Made by a program: the position numbers and the translations under genes | In this document: positions 1 through 5,693 of the stretch, in pieces | Layout of the letters: each line of letters begins with the position of its first letter | How positions within the stretch are numbered: the stretch's first letter is position 1 | The notes under the pieces: generated by a model | What the model saw: only the letters and a program-made list of their open reading frames with translations | The model's database searches: none | Told to the model about the DNA's origin: nothing | NCBI GenBank assembly: GCA_947464515.1 | Contig: CANHXF010000125.1 | Span: forward strand, 1 to 5,693 | Length of the DNA: 5,693 nucleotides | Source of the DNA: Flavobacteriales bacterium | GTDB lineage: Bacteria > Bacteroidota > Bacteroidia > NS11-12g > UBA955 | Direction of reading: 5' to 3'

Positions 1-836
1 GTATTTAATGGGACATTTGGACGTGGATGCAAGAAGAATGGAATGCTATATCGAGGTTTTCCCCACTGATTTTCAGGCGGATTAACCACCCGATGGGTAG
101 TGCTTTTTAATTGATCATTGGTTAATCTCTGCAACATATCGCCCACATTGACCACAATATGATCCTCAACCTCCGTCACACCAATCCATTGGTCGTGTTT
201 GTTTAATACCTCCAAACCATCCGCACTGGCACCAACCAATAGGGTGATTAAGTTAATATCCTCATGTTCGCCCGCTCTAATTGCATCTTTTGGATCCTCA
301 GTAATGGGTGGATAGTGGATAGCTCTTAAAATACTGTTGCCCTTTGTAACGCGATCGTCAAAATAGAATTCATCCAATTTTAAATGCAACGCAATCGCCC
401 TTAACATTTGAACACCGGTGTTCTCGAGCGCACGAAAAACATCTTCACCAGCCTTATTGAAATTCGCTAGTTCAGCAACTTGTTTGTTGGCAGGATAGGA
501 ATAATCTGTCAGTGTTTCGTATTGACCGAAATGCCAAAACTCCTTTAAATCACCAGTATTTCGATTTTTTGCGTGTTCCTTTCCAAAGCCAGTATAACCT
601 CGTTGACCTCCACCTTCCGTATCGTCGTATTTTAACTTAGTGGTTTCAGGTAAATCGAAAAAATTTGCCACTTCTTGATAGAGCAGCTTTAATGTGTCTG
701 ATGGAATACTATGATTGCGTATGGCAACAAATCCAATTTGTTCATAGGCATTGCCCAACGCTGCAACGAATTGACTCTTTTGTTCGGCAGAACCTTCGGT
801 AAAATGAGATAAATCTAATTTGGGAATTGATTGCAT
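1..836 (-). CDS. Isopenicillin N synthase-like Fe(II)-dependent oxygenase (3' end cut by window)
   Basis: The 278 codons present carry the hallmarks of the isopenicillin N synthase/2-oxoglutarate Fe(II) dioxygenase superfamily. The N-terminal part (about residues 1-120) matches the family's leading domain, including an RGYTGFGKEHA stretch and DLKEFWHFGQ. The jelly-roll core (about 150-278) carries the iron ligands H191-E-D193 (in GEHEDINLITLL) and H248 (in STTHRVVNPP), followed by R262-Y-S264, the RxS pair that binds 2-oxoglutarate or the substrate carboxylate. All metal-binding residues are intact, so an active soluble enzyme is likely. The substrate is unknown: bacterial members of this family are mostly uncharacterised, and true penicillin synthesis should not be assumed. 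Family members usually exceed 300 residues, so roughly 30-50 are missing past position 1. The start ATG (MQSIPKLDLSHF) fits the family N-terminus; no clear ribosome binding site precedes it. It lies 34 bases after the small anti-sigma-like gene, so co-transcription is plausible. Confidence 0.9.
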   Translation of the reverse strand, partial: MQSIPKLDLSHFTEGSAEQKSQFVAALGNAYEQIGFVAIRNHSIPSDTLKLLYQEVANFFDLPETTKLKYDDTEGGGQRGYTGFGKEHAKNRNTGDLKEFWHFGQYETLTDYSYPANKQVAELANFNKAGEDVFRALENTGVQMLRAIALHLKLDEFYFDDRVTKGNSILRAIHYPPITEDPKDAIRAGEHEDINLITLLVGASADGLEVLNKHDQWIGVTEVEDHIVVNVGDMLQRLTNDQLKSTTHRVVNPPENQWGKPRYSIPFFLHPRPNVPLN

Positions 837-870
837 GGTACGAATTTACCACACAAGTACAAGAATTGTA

Positions 871-1131
871 TTATCCGATTGAGTGAAATAATTTCGAATC
901 ACTCTCCTCCAAAATAATGGATAGGGTAGTTGAATTAGGGGAAATCATTAGCGTGTCCATATCACTCGTAGCTTGGTAAATTTCACTAAAATACGTTGTC
1001 CACTCCGGATGCGCAGCAATATTGTTCTCAATGTAAGCCGCCGTTTGAACATCGGCTTCACCATAATAATAAAGAAGTAGGTCTGAGTGTGATAGTGGTC
1101 TTGTCATATGCTTCGCTAAAACGACAAACAT
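871..1131 (-). CDS. Small anti-sigma-like protein, ZAS-type fold without zinc ligands
   Basis: This protein of 86 residues starts 20 bases after the sigma factor gene ends, the usual place for an anti-sigma factor. Residues 15-52 follow the pattern of ZAS anti-sigma domains: a helix with LLLYYYGEAD, then a helix ending in IENNIAAHPEW before a third helix. In classical members the second part reads roughly H-x3-C-x2-C; here the three ligand positions are N37, H41 and W44, and the whole protein has no cysteine. There is no membrane segment, so it would be cytoplasmic. The tail (SPNSTTLSIILEES) is short and polar. An in-frame ATG at 1107 gives a 78-residue form beginning MTRPLSHSD that may be the true start; the 1131 start has a weak AAGG seven bases upstream. 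The role as regulator of the neighbouring sigma factor is inferred from position and the fold-like pattern. It could instead be an uncharacterised small protein. Confidence 0.75.
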   Translation of the reverse strand: MFVVLAKHMTRPLSHSDLLLYYYGEADVQTAAYIENNIAAHPEWTTYFSEIYQATSDMDTLMISPNSTTLSIILEESDSKLFHSIG

Positions 1132-1151
1132 ATAACGGCCTTAAAATCAGA

Positions 1152-1733
1152 TTATTTTACTTTGGCAACACTTTTTTGCATCTTTTTTCGCAGGTTTAAA
1201 ATTGCGTAATGCATTCTGCCGATACAAGTGTTGATATTGGTTTCTGTAAGTGCCGCGATTTCTTTGAAGCTGAGGTCGGCGTATTGACGTAAAATCAACA
1301 CTTCACGTTGGTCTTCTGGGAGTTCCCAAATCCATTGTCGCAAAATATCGACATCATCCTTGGCTACTCTATACTCTTCCTGGCTTTCAACGGTAATACC
1401 CAAACTATCAAAAATGTCACGTCCTTCAGTATCTACAACCACAGGCATTCTTTTTCTTGCACGTATTGTATCGATGCTCATGTTTCGAGCGATACGAAGT
1501 ACCCAAGGAAGGAATTTGTCTTCGTGATTGTATTTGCCCTTTTGAATGTTATGAATCACCTTGATGAAAGTCTCCTGAAAGATGTCTTCAGCAACGTAAC
1601 GATCGCCCACAAGAAGATAAATACTCGAAAGTATCCGAGATCTATGGCGTTTCAGTAATGTTTCAAATGCTGCGTTGTTACCGTCAATGTAACGTTTAAT
1701 CAGCACGCCGTCAGTTATCAATGGTGTAGTCAT
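1152..1733 (-). CDS. RNA polymerase sigma-70 family factor, ECF type
   Basis: The 193-residue product has the two-domain architecture and length of an extracytoplasmic function (ECF) sigma factor. Sigma region 2 spans about residues 9-96, with AEDIFQETFIKV (48-59) for core polymerase binding and FLPWVLRIARNMSIDTIRAR (74-93) for -10 melting and recognition. A variable acidic linker (about 97-127) follows. Region 4 (about 130-186) carries LPEDQREVLILRQYADLSFK and a helix-turn-helix ending in NTCIGRMHYAILNLRKK, which contacts the -35 element. There is no region 1.1 or 3, and no extra C-terminal domain. The start is well supported: a perfect GGAGG lies six bases upstream of the ATG. The small anti-sigma-like gene follows after 20 bases and an oxygenase gene after that, suggesting a three-gene transcript. 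Which signal and regulon it serves cannot be read from the sequence. Confidence 0.95.
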   Translation of the reverse strand: MTTPLITDGVLIKRYIDGNNAAFETLLKRHRSRILSSIYLLVGDRYVAEDIFQETFIKVIHNIQKGKYNHEDKFLPWVLRIARNMSIDTIRARKRMPVVVDTEGRDIFDSLGITVESQEEYRVAKDDVDILRQWIWELPEDQREVLILRQYADLSFKEIAALTETNINTCIGRMHYAILNLRKKMQKSVAKVK

Positions 1734-1737
1734 AATA

Positions 1738-1747
1738 CTCCTCCCTT
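1738..1747 (-). promoter_or_regulatory. Strong Shine-Dalgarno site of the sigma factor gene
   Basis: On the minus strand the bases AAGGGAGGAG sit just before TATT-ATG, giving a perfect GGAGG with a six-base spacer. The other genes in this window have weak or no such sites, as is common in Bacteroidota, so this one fixes the start and suggests efficient translation of the sigma factor. Confidence 0.75.
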
Positions 1748-1841
1748 GCAGGTTAAAATTGGTTTTAATAAGGCAAGAATTGGTTGAGTATTTTTCTACG
1801 TATAGGCGTTTCTGATGTGTTTCGGCCGTAAATCAATGCAA

Positions 1842-1865
1842 TAAAATTCGCAATTGCAAATTTTA
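1842..1865. repeat. 24-base imperfect palindrome upstream of the sigma gene
   Basis: Centred between 1853 and 1854, 11 of 12 base pairs match; the only mismatch is C1849 against A1858. The core is GCAATTGC with AT-rich arms. With no loop and no T run in the right place it looks more like a dimer-binding operator than a terminator. It lies about 110 bases upstream of the sigma factor start and about 26 bases beyond the fmt stop. Operator function is inference only; AT-rich DNA makes chance palindromes more frequent. Confidence 0.45.
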
Positions 1866-2021
1866 ATTGTAAAAAACACAAAAAAATAAATTATTTCAAT
1901 CCATTGATAAATTCGACGGACGTCATTTTTGGCTTGCTAGGCAATTGCATTTGGTTGACTTTGTAGCATCCATCGTGAAGACAAATAACGAGTTGACGTG
2001 ATTCGATGACGATGCAATTGC
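1850..2021. repeat. Three copies of the 8-base palindrome GCAATTGC
   Basis: Exact copies lie at 1850-1857, 1941-1948 and 2014-2021. All three are part of the 9-mer TGCAATTGC (first two read on the minus strand, third on the plus strand), and the first and third share TGCAATTGCG. The first is the core of the 24-base palindrome in the gap; the other two lie inside the 3' part of fmt, where they encode parts of MQLP and RNCI. They may be binding sites or coincidence. Confidence 0.4.
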
Positions 2022-2808
2022 GTAAATTGGGTAGGGAGAGTTCCATTTTTTCCCCGCTGAGTATTTTCATATCGCCCCATTCACTCTTAATCCAAGCACC
2101 GGGAAAGGGATTTAGTCCCCTCACTTTATTGTGAAAATCATTAAGTGACAACTGCAAGTCTAATTCGGCGAAATCTCGATTCAACTTGGGCGCCGATTTA
2201 AGTTCCTCACTAAAATCCTGCGGGGTGGTTTGGTAATTGCCATCAGAAATCAAGTCCAGCGTGTGCGCAATCAAGTCCGCACCCTCAATCATCATCCTGT
2301 CGTGTAATTCACCAACCGTTTCGTTTTCACCAATCGCTAACTCTGTTTTTGCGATAATATCGCCAGTGTCTATTTCGTGCTTTAAAAAAAACGTAGTTAA
2401 TCCGGTTGTGGTTTCCCCATTGATAATCGCATGATGTATCGGCGCAGCTCCCCTGTATTGAGGAAGTAAGGAGCCGTGTAAGTTGATTGTTCCTAGGGTG
2501 GGGAACGACCAAACCTTTTCTGGAAGCATTCTAAATGCGATCACTACGCCTAAGTTTGGATTCAAGGATTCCAATTCATTCATGAAATCTTCTGATTTCA
2601 AATTGGCAGGTTGTAATATTTTTAATCCGAGTTCATTCGCTTTGCGCTTAACGGCGCTTTCTGCAATTTTCTGACCTCTGCCCGCTGGTTTATCGATTGC
2701 CGTAACTACGCCTACCACATGAAATCCGCTTTTTACTATCTTTTCCAAAGAAAATGCAGCAAAATCTGGGGTCCCAAAGAAAACGATGCGTAGCTTAGAC
2801 TGTGTCAT
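1891..2808 (-). CDS. fmt: Methionyl-tRNA formyltransferase
   Basis: The enzyme transfers the formyl group of 10-formyltetrahydrofolate to the methionine on initiator tRNA, making fMet-tRNA for translation initiation in the cytoplasm. The 305-residue length is normal for the family. The N-terminal Rossmann-like formyltransferase domain (about 1-205) begins LRIVFFGTPDFAA and holds INLHGSLLPQYRGAAPI, with the catalytic residues N109 and H111, and D147 in the IDTGDII motif. These have the same relative spacing as N106, H108 and D144 of the E. coli enzyme. The C-terminal OB-fold domain (about 206-305), which grips tRNA, carries the conserved VRGLNPFPGAW (229-239) and ends with a typical MTSVEFINGLK. 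The start at 2808 (MTQSKLRIVF) matches the family; a longer frame from 2847 would add 13 hydrophobic residues with no counterpart in the family. No clear Shine-Dalgarno site is seen. It diverges from the large propeller gene. Confidence 0.97.
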   Translation of the reverse strand: MTQSKLRIVFFGTPDFAAFSLEKIVKSGFHVVGVVTAIDKPAGRGQKIAESAVKRKANELGLKILQPANLKSEDFMNELESLNPNLGVVIAFRMLPEKVWSFPTLGTINLHGSLLPQYRGAAPIHHAIINGETTTGLTTFFLKHEIDTGDIIAKTELAIGENETVGELHDRMMIEGADLIAHTLDLISDGNYQTTPQDFSEELKSAPKLNRDFAELDLQLSLNDFHNKVRGLNPFPGAWIKSEWGDMKILSGEKMELSLPNLRNCIVIESRQLVICLHDGCYKVNQMQLPSKPKMTSVEFINGLK

Positions 2809-2937
2809 TAAGTGCAAATGTACAACAGCCCAAAGCAACCAAACCAATCAACTTATTGTCAATTCCTTGCCGAAAAGTAAGAATCATACATAAAATCACC
2901 GATTTTTGTGTAACAAGTAGGCATTTCCCTGCAAGGA
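2809..2937. promoter_or_regulatory. Divergent leader between fmt and the propeller protein gene
   Basis: This 129-base gap must hold the start signals for fmt (leftward) and the large secreted protein gene (rightward). On the minus strand, TACTTTTC at 2872-2879 differs by one base from the Bacteroidota -7 element TAnnTTTG and would suit fmt, but no TTG is found at the expected -33 distance. No comparable match was found on the plus strand. A 9-base inverted repeat spans the gap. Promoter positions are therefore not established. Confidence 0.4.
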
Positions 2938-2939
2938 AT
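2862..2939. repeat. 9-base inverted repeat flanking the divergent leader
   Basis: ATTCCTTGC at 2862-2870 is the exact reverse complement of GCAAGGAAT at 2931-2939. The right arm contains the AAGGA that precedes the start codons of the propeller gene; the left arm puts the same purine-rich string on the minus strand about 55 bases before fmt. Pairing of the two arms in the plus-strand transcript could cover the ribosome binding site, but the 60-base loop makes that speculative. Confidence 0.3.
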
Positions 2940-5693
2940 GATGATAAGAAACTGCGACCGCATGATTTTTTTCAAATTGGAACAGACCATTTTTGCTCTG
3001 CGCGCGCAACTGTTTTTGTTTGTCTTGGTTCTTTCATCCTCATTGTTTGCAAATGTGGGCAACCCAATCCAAGCATCATCAGGAGAGCCAATTTTTATCA
3101 TTAACAAAGGCCAGTGGTCTAACAGTGTATTGACTAAGGCCCATCTCAATATCGGAGATTTGTGGATTACACAAACCGGATTCGTACCGAATTTACTCGA
3201 TACCGGTGCATTTGAAAAACTGCATGATCGCACAACCCAAACGTTAAAACTCCCAACGCAAGCAGTATTTATGGATTTTGTAAATCCCACAGGTTTGGCA
3301 AAAGCAGAAGGTTCGGGTACAGCATCAGAAGAATATTACAACTACCATAATCCAAATGGCAGCTACAAGGGATTGCACAAATTCAGTAGTGTTTACATAA
3401 AAAATGTTTGGCCAGGCGTTGACTTAGAAGTTAAATCATTTCAAAATTCGATAAAATACAATTGGATCGTTCACTCAACGATTGATCCAAACGTGATTCA
3501 TTGGAAATATCGAGGTGAAAACAGTTCGGAATTAAGCGCATCGAACAAGTACTGCAGAATTAAAACCAATATCGTTGATTGGACAGAGGAAATCCCTGCC
3601 GTCTACTACATTGGAAGTTCTGGTTCTTTAGTTGAGGGGCAAATGGGCAAGTCAACACTCAATGCCAATTATATCCAACTTCAAGATGGCTCATTTCAGT
3701 TTGATATCAAGAATTTAGATCCAAAAAACACCGATGACTTGGTGATAGATCCAAAATTGGTTTTTAGTACTTACACCGGCTCTAGGGCTGACAATTTTGG
3801 TTGTACGGGCACTTACGATATTCAAGGCAATGGATACGCCGGCGGAACCGTTTTTGATATCGGACTGCCAATAACTCCAGGCGCTGCACAAACTACCTTT
3901 GGCGATGGTGTGTCGGAAGATTTGGGATATGGGGGCTCTAGAGATGCCGCTATTTTAAAGTTCAATTCAACGGGCGACAAATTGCTTTTTTGTACCTATT
4001 TGGGTGGTTCAAACAATGAGCAACCGCATTCCATGGTAACGGATTCCTTGGATAATTTGTATGTGATGGGCTCAACCCGAAGCACTGATTTTCCAATGGG
4101 TACTAAAGGACAGTATGATAACACGCACAATGGCGGGTACGATTTCTTTGTCACCAAGTTTAATCCTACCGGGACAACTATTATGGCTTCTACTTTTTTT
4201 GGAGGCAGTGGCTTGGATGCTGTTGGCGCTGATAGGTCGGAGTCGGGCGTAAGTGTTGATGATTTTCCACTGATTTATAATTACGCCGATGAATTTCGCG
4301 GTGAAATTATAACGGATCAAAAGAATGTTTATGTTTCTGGGATCACATATAGCATGAATTTTCCTAGGACTGGAAACGGGGTCTATGGTGGTAAGTCCGA
4401 TGCCGTAGCTTTTTGCTTGAATAATTCCCTTACCATTTTAAAATGGTCGCAGCAGTTTGGTGGCGTTGGGTATGACGCGCTTTATGGTGTTGCTTTGGGT
4501 AAGTCAAACGACATCTATGTAAGCGGCGGAAGTTCCAGTAGTAATTTGAAAACTATAATTGGTTCCAAGTGGATAAACGACTACCAAGGGGGGATGGCCG
4601 ATGCGATATTAATTCGATTAGATAAGTATACAGGTGATGTTATTCAAGGTCGCTACCATGGGACATCGCTTTATGAGCAAGCCCATTTTGTCCAAACGGG
4701 TCTTACAGGCAAACCATATATTTACGGACAAACCGAAGCCAACATGCCCAATGTGAACGCTAAATTCTATCAACCAGGCGGAGGTCAGTATATTTCTTGC
4801 TATTCCGTGGATCTTTCTTCCGTTGATATGCAAACTACCTTTGGTTTTAACTCCGGTAACATCATCTATCCGAACATCAGTCCAAGTGCTTTTCTAGTTG
4901 ATCGATGTGAGCGGATTTTCGTTTCGGGATGGGGTGGAAGTACCAATTCCGCTTTGTATGATGTCAATACGGGTACTCCAAAGCAGCATCGAAATAAAGG
5001 ACGCACAACGGGATTGTTAACTACCGCGGACGCCGCACAGAAAAATACCGATGGTAGTGATTTCTATCTCGCCGTATTCTCTAAAAACTTTTACTCATTG
5101 GCCTATGCCACTTACTTTGGCGGTGTAAGTACTCCAGGAAAAACGGCAGAAGAGCACGTGGATGGTGGCACCTCTCGATTTGATTCTAAAGGAATAATCT
5201 ATCAATCCGTTTGTGCGGGTTGCCGAAGAAATGGATTGTTTCCTACCACGCCAACCGCATACAGTCGGACAATGAACAGCAACAACTGTAACAATGCACT
5301 GTTTAAAATCGACTTTGAGAACCTAAATCTTAAACCTCGGTTGAAAGACACATTTGTTCAAGTCATCGCTACACAGCCAATAAGTTTCCAAATCAAAGGC
5401 ATCGACCCTGATCCTTTCGATACGATGTATCTGCAAGCCAAATGGGTGAAAAAGGGTGGAATGATGGGCGTAGATACAGCAAAGCTGACGTTAATCCCCG
5501 GTATTGGTTCTGCAACCTTAAAGTTAGATTGGAAAACCATCTGTAGCAGTTTCTCAAAGGATACAGTTGAAATTCTCGTTATGGTTATGGATCGTGGCTG
5601 CCCAAAAGCAGATACAACTTACGCTAGAATCAAATTGCTCGTTACAGAACCACCCAAAGTAATTCCGCCGGATGCCATTTGTGTGAGTTTCGA
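2938..5693 (+). CDS. Secreted SBBP-type seven-bladed beta-propeller protein, probable T9SS cargo (3' end cut by window)
   Basis: The frame stays open for 918 codons and runs off the window. A signal peptide is visible: a basic N-region, then hydrophobic LFLFVLVLSSSLFA, with likely cleavage after A38. Residues about 50-270 (from PIFIINKGQW through YYNYHNPNG to the EIPAVYY segment) resemble the beta-rich N-terminal domain that precedes SBBP repeats in Bacteroidota proteins (DUF7948, from memory). Residues about 272-795 hold seven propeller blades. Residues about 799-903 look like an Ig/cadherin-type domain with DPDPFD (823-828), a possible calcium site. Another domain seems to begin at the edge. 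Such proteins usually end in a T9SS sorting or gliding-associated C-terminal domain, but that part is not in the window. Role unknown; adhesion or surface binding is an inference from the fold. Starts are ambiguous: ATGs at 2938 and 2941 lie right on AAGGA, too close for ideal spacing, and an ATG at 2962 gives a more typical 30-residue signal peptide. Confidence 0.9.
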   Translation, partial: MMIRNCDRMIFFKLEQTIFALRAQLFLFVLVLSSSLFANVGNPIQASSGEPIFIINKGQWSNSVLTKAHLNIGDLWITQTGFVPNLLDTGAFEKLHDRTTQTLKLPTQAVFMDFVNPTGLAKAEGSGTASEEYYNYHNPNGSYKGLHKFSSVYIKNVWPGVDLEVKSFQNSIKYNWIVHSTIDPNVIHWKYRGENSSELSASNKYCRIKTNIVDWTEEIPAVYYIGSSGSLVEGQMGKSTLNANYIQLQDGSFQFDIKNLDPKNTDDLVIDPKLVFSTYTGSRADNFGCTGTYDIQGNGYAGGTVFDIGLPITPGAAQTTFGDGVSEDLGYGGSRDAAILKFNSTGDKLLFCTYLGGSNNEQPHSMVTDSLDNLYVMGSTRSTDFPMGTKGQYDNTHNGGYDFFVTKFNPTGTTIMASTFFGGSGLDAVGADRSESGVSVDDFPLIYNYADEFRGEIITDQKNVYVSGITYSMNFPRTGNGVYGGKSDAVAFCLNNSLTILKWSQQFGGVGYDALYGVALGKSNDIYVSGGSSSSNLKTIIGSKWINDYQGGMADAILIRLDKYTGDVIQGRYHGTSLYEQAHFVQTGLTGKPYIYGQTEANMPNVNAKFYQPGGGQYISCYSVDLSSVDMQTTFGFNSGNIIYPNISPSAFLVDRCERIFVSGWGGSTNSALYDVNTGTPKQHRNKGRTTGLLTTADAAQKNTDGSDFYLAVFSKNFYSLAYATYFGGVSTPGKTAEEHVDGGTSRFDSKGIIYQSVCAGCRRNGLFPTTPTAYSRTMNSNNCNNALFKIDFENLNLKPRLKDTFVQVIATQPISFQIKGIDPDPFDTMYLQAKWVKKGGMMGVDTAKLTLIPGIGSATLKLDWKTICSSFSKDTVEILVMVMDRGCPKADTTYARIKLLVTEPPKVIPPDAICVSF
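3751..5322 (+). repeat. Seven degenerate propeller-blade repeats within the secreted protein
   Basis: Two motifs alternate seven times (residue numbers from the start at 2938). The first resembles TYLGGSxxD and begins at T278, T353, T419, Q505, R572, T633 and T725. The second resembles NxYVxGxTxSxxFP and is centred near Y300, Y375, Y465, Y527, Y594, F661 and Y755. Unit length varies from about 61 to 92 residues because of loop insertions. The first three blades and the last are closest to the SBBP consensus; those at 572 and 633 are the most decayed. The last blade carries CAGC (759-762) and a further cysteine at 783, a pattern I recognise from other Bacteroidota secreted propellers. Repeats are diverged at the DNA level and were seen only by reading the protein. 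Confidence 0.75.

Larger units (their letters stand above)
1734..1890 (-). other. Intergenic region between fmt and the sigma gene
   Basis: This 157-base AT-rich gap lies upstream of the sigma gene and should hold its promoter if the gene is not read through from fmt. On the minus strand it opens just after the fmt stop with T-rich runs, continues through a 24-base palindrome, and ends in the strong ribosome binding site. I found no exact copy of the Bacteroidota -7 element TAnnTTTG; the closest is TAAAATTTG (minus strand), which has one extra base. No hairpin followed by a T run was found, so a terminator for fmt is not evident. Confidence 0.5.

Noticed and set aside
1..836. Reading the oxygenase as a true isopenicillin N synthase in an antibiotic cluster
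   Set aside because: No ACV synthetase or other beta-lactam gene is in the window, and the shared motifs are those of the whole superfamily rather than of penicillin synthesis.
1308..1658. A 116-codon plus-strand frame inside the sigma gene
   Set aside because: It lies wholly opposite a clear ECF sigma factor whose every domain motif is intact; the product looks random.
1866..1890. T-rich runs on the minus strand just after the fmt stop, considered as a terminator
   Set aside because: No GC-rich hairpin precedes the T run, and the palindrome follows rather than precedes it in the direction of fmt transcription.
2384..2391. A run of eight A (eight T in the coding strand) within fmt, considered as a frameshift or slippage site
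   Set aside because: The reading frame is intact through it and encodes the expected TTFFLKHEIDTG segment up to the catalytic aspartate; no alternative product makes sense.
2809..2847. A 13-residue hydrophobic N-terminal extension of fmt (MVWLLWAVVHLHL) that would look like a membrane anchor
   Set aside because: Methionyl-tRNA formyltransferases are soluble and begin right at the LRIVFFGTP strand; the ATG at 2808 gives the normal length. The extension is leader DNA that happens to be open.
2859..3290. A 143-codon open frame on the minus strand opposite the start of the secreted protein gene
   Set aside because: Its product resembles no family I know, it overlaps a convincing signal peptide and domain on the other strand, and it has no ribosome binding site. 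It is a shadow frame.

Overview
The window looks like chromosomal DNA of a Bacteroidota bacterium, probably flavobacterial or a near relative; the genus cannot be read from it. The base composition is moderately AT-rich. The rightmost gene encodes a secreted beta-propeller protein of a style typical of type IX secretion system (T9SS) organisms. The sigma factor and its small companion also have a Bacteroidota look. I see no RNA genes, CRISPR array, insertion sequence or phage gene.

Layout. Four genes lie on the minus strand. Read in their own direction they are fmt (2808 to 1891), an ECF-type sigma factor (1733 to 1152), a very small anti-sigma-like protein (1131 to 871) and an isopenicillin N synthase-like Fe(II) oxygenase (836 to beyond position 1). 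The last three are tightly spaced (20 and 34 bases) and probably form one transcript. fmt is set apart from them by a 157-base AT-rich gap that holds a near-perfect 24-base palindrome. Diverging from fmt on the plus strand, after a 129-base shared leader, is one very long open frame (2938 to beyond 5693). It encodes an exported protein with a signal peptide, an N-terminal beta-rich domain, a seven-bladed propeller and an Ig/cadherin-like domain, and is cut by the window edge before its C-terminus.

How the genes may work together. fmt is housekeeping (formylation of initiator tRNA) and is probably unrelated to the rest. The sigma factor and the small protein next to it resemble a sigma/anti-sigma pair. 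The small protein keeps the outline of a ZAS (zinc-binding anti-sigma) helical domain but has lost all three zinc ligands and has no membrane segment, which is the least ordinary thing in the window. The oxygenase directly downstream may be co-expressed; whether it is functionally linked cannot be decided from the sequence. The propeller protein is probably an independent surface or secreted protein. Nothing here is convincingly a new biological system; the sigma/small-protein/oxygenase cassette is the best candidate for a second look.
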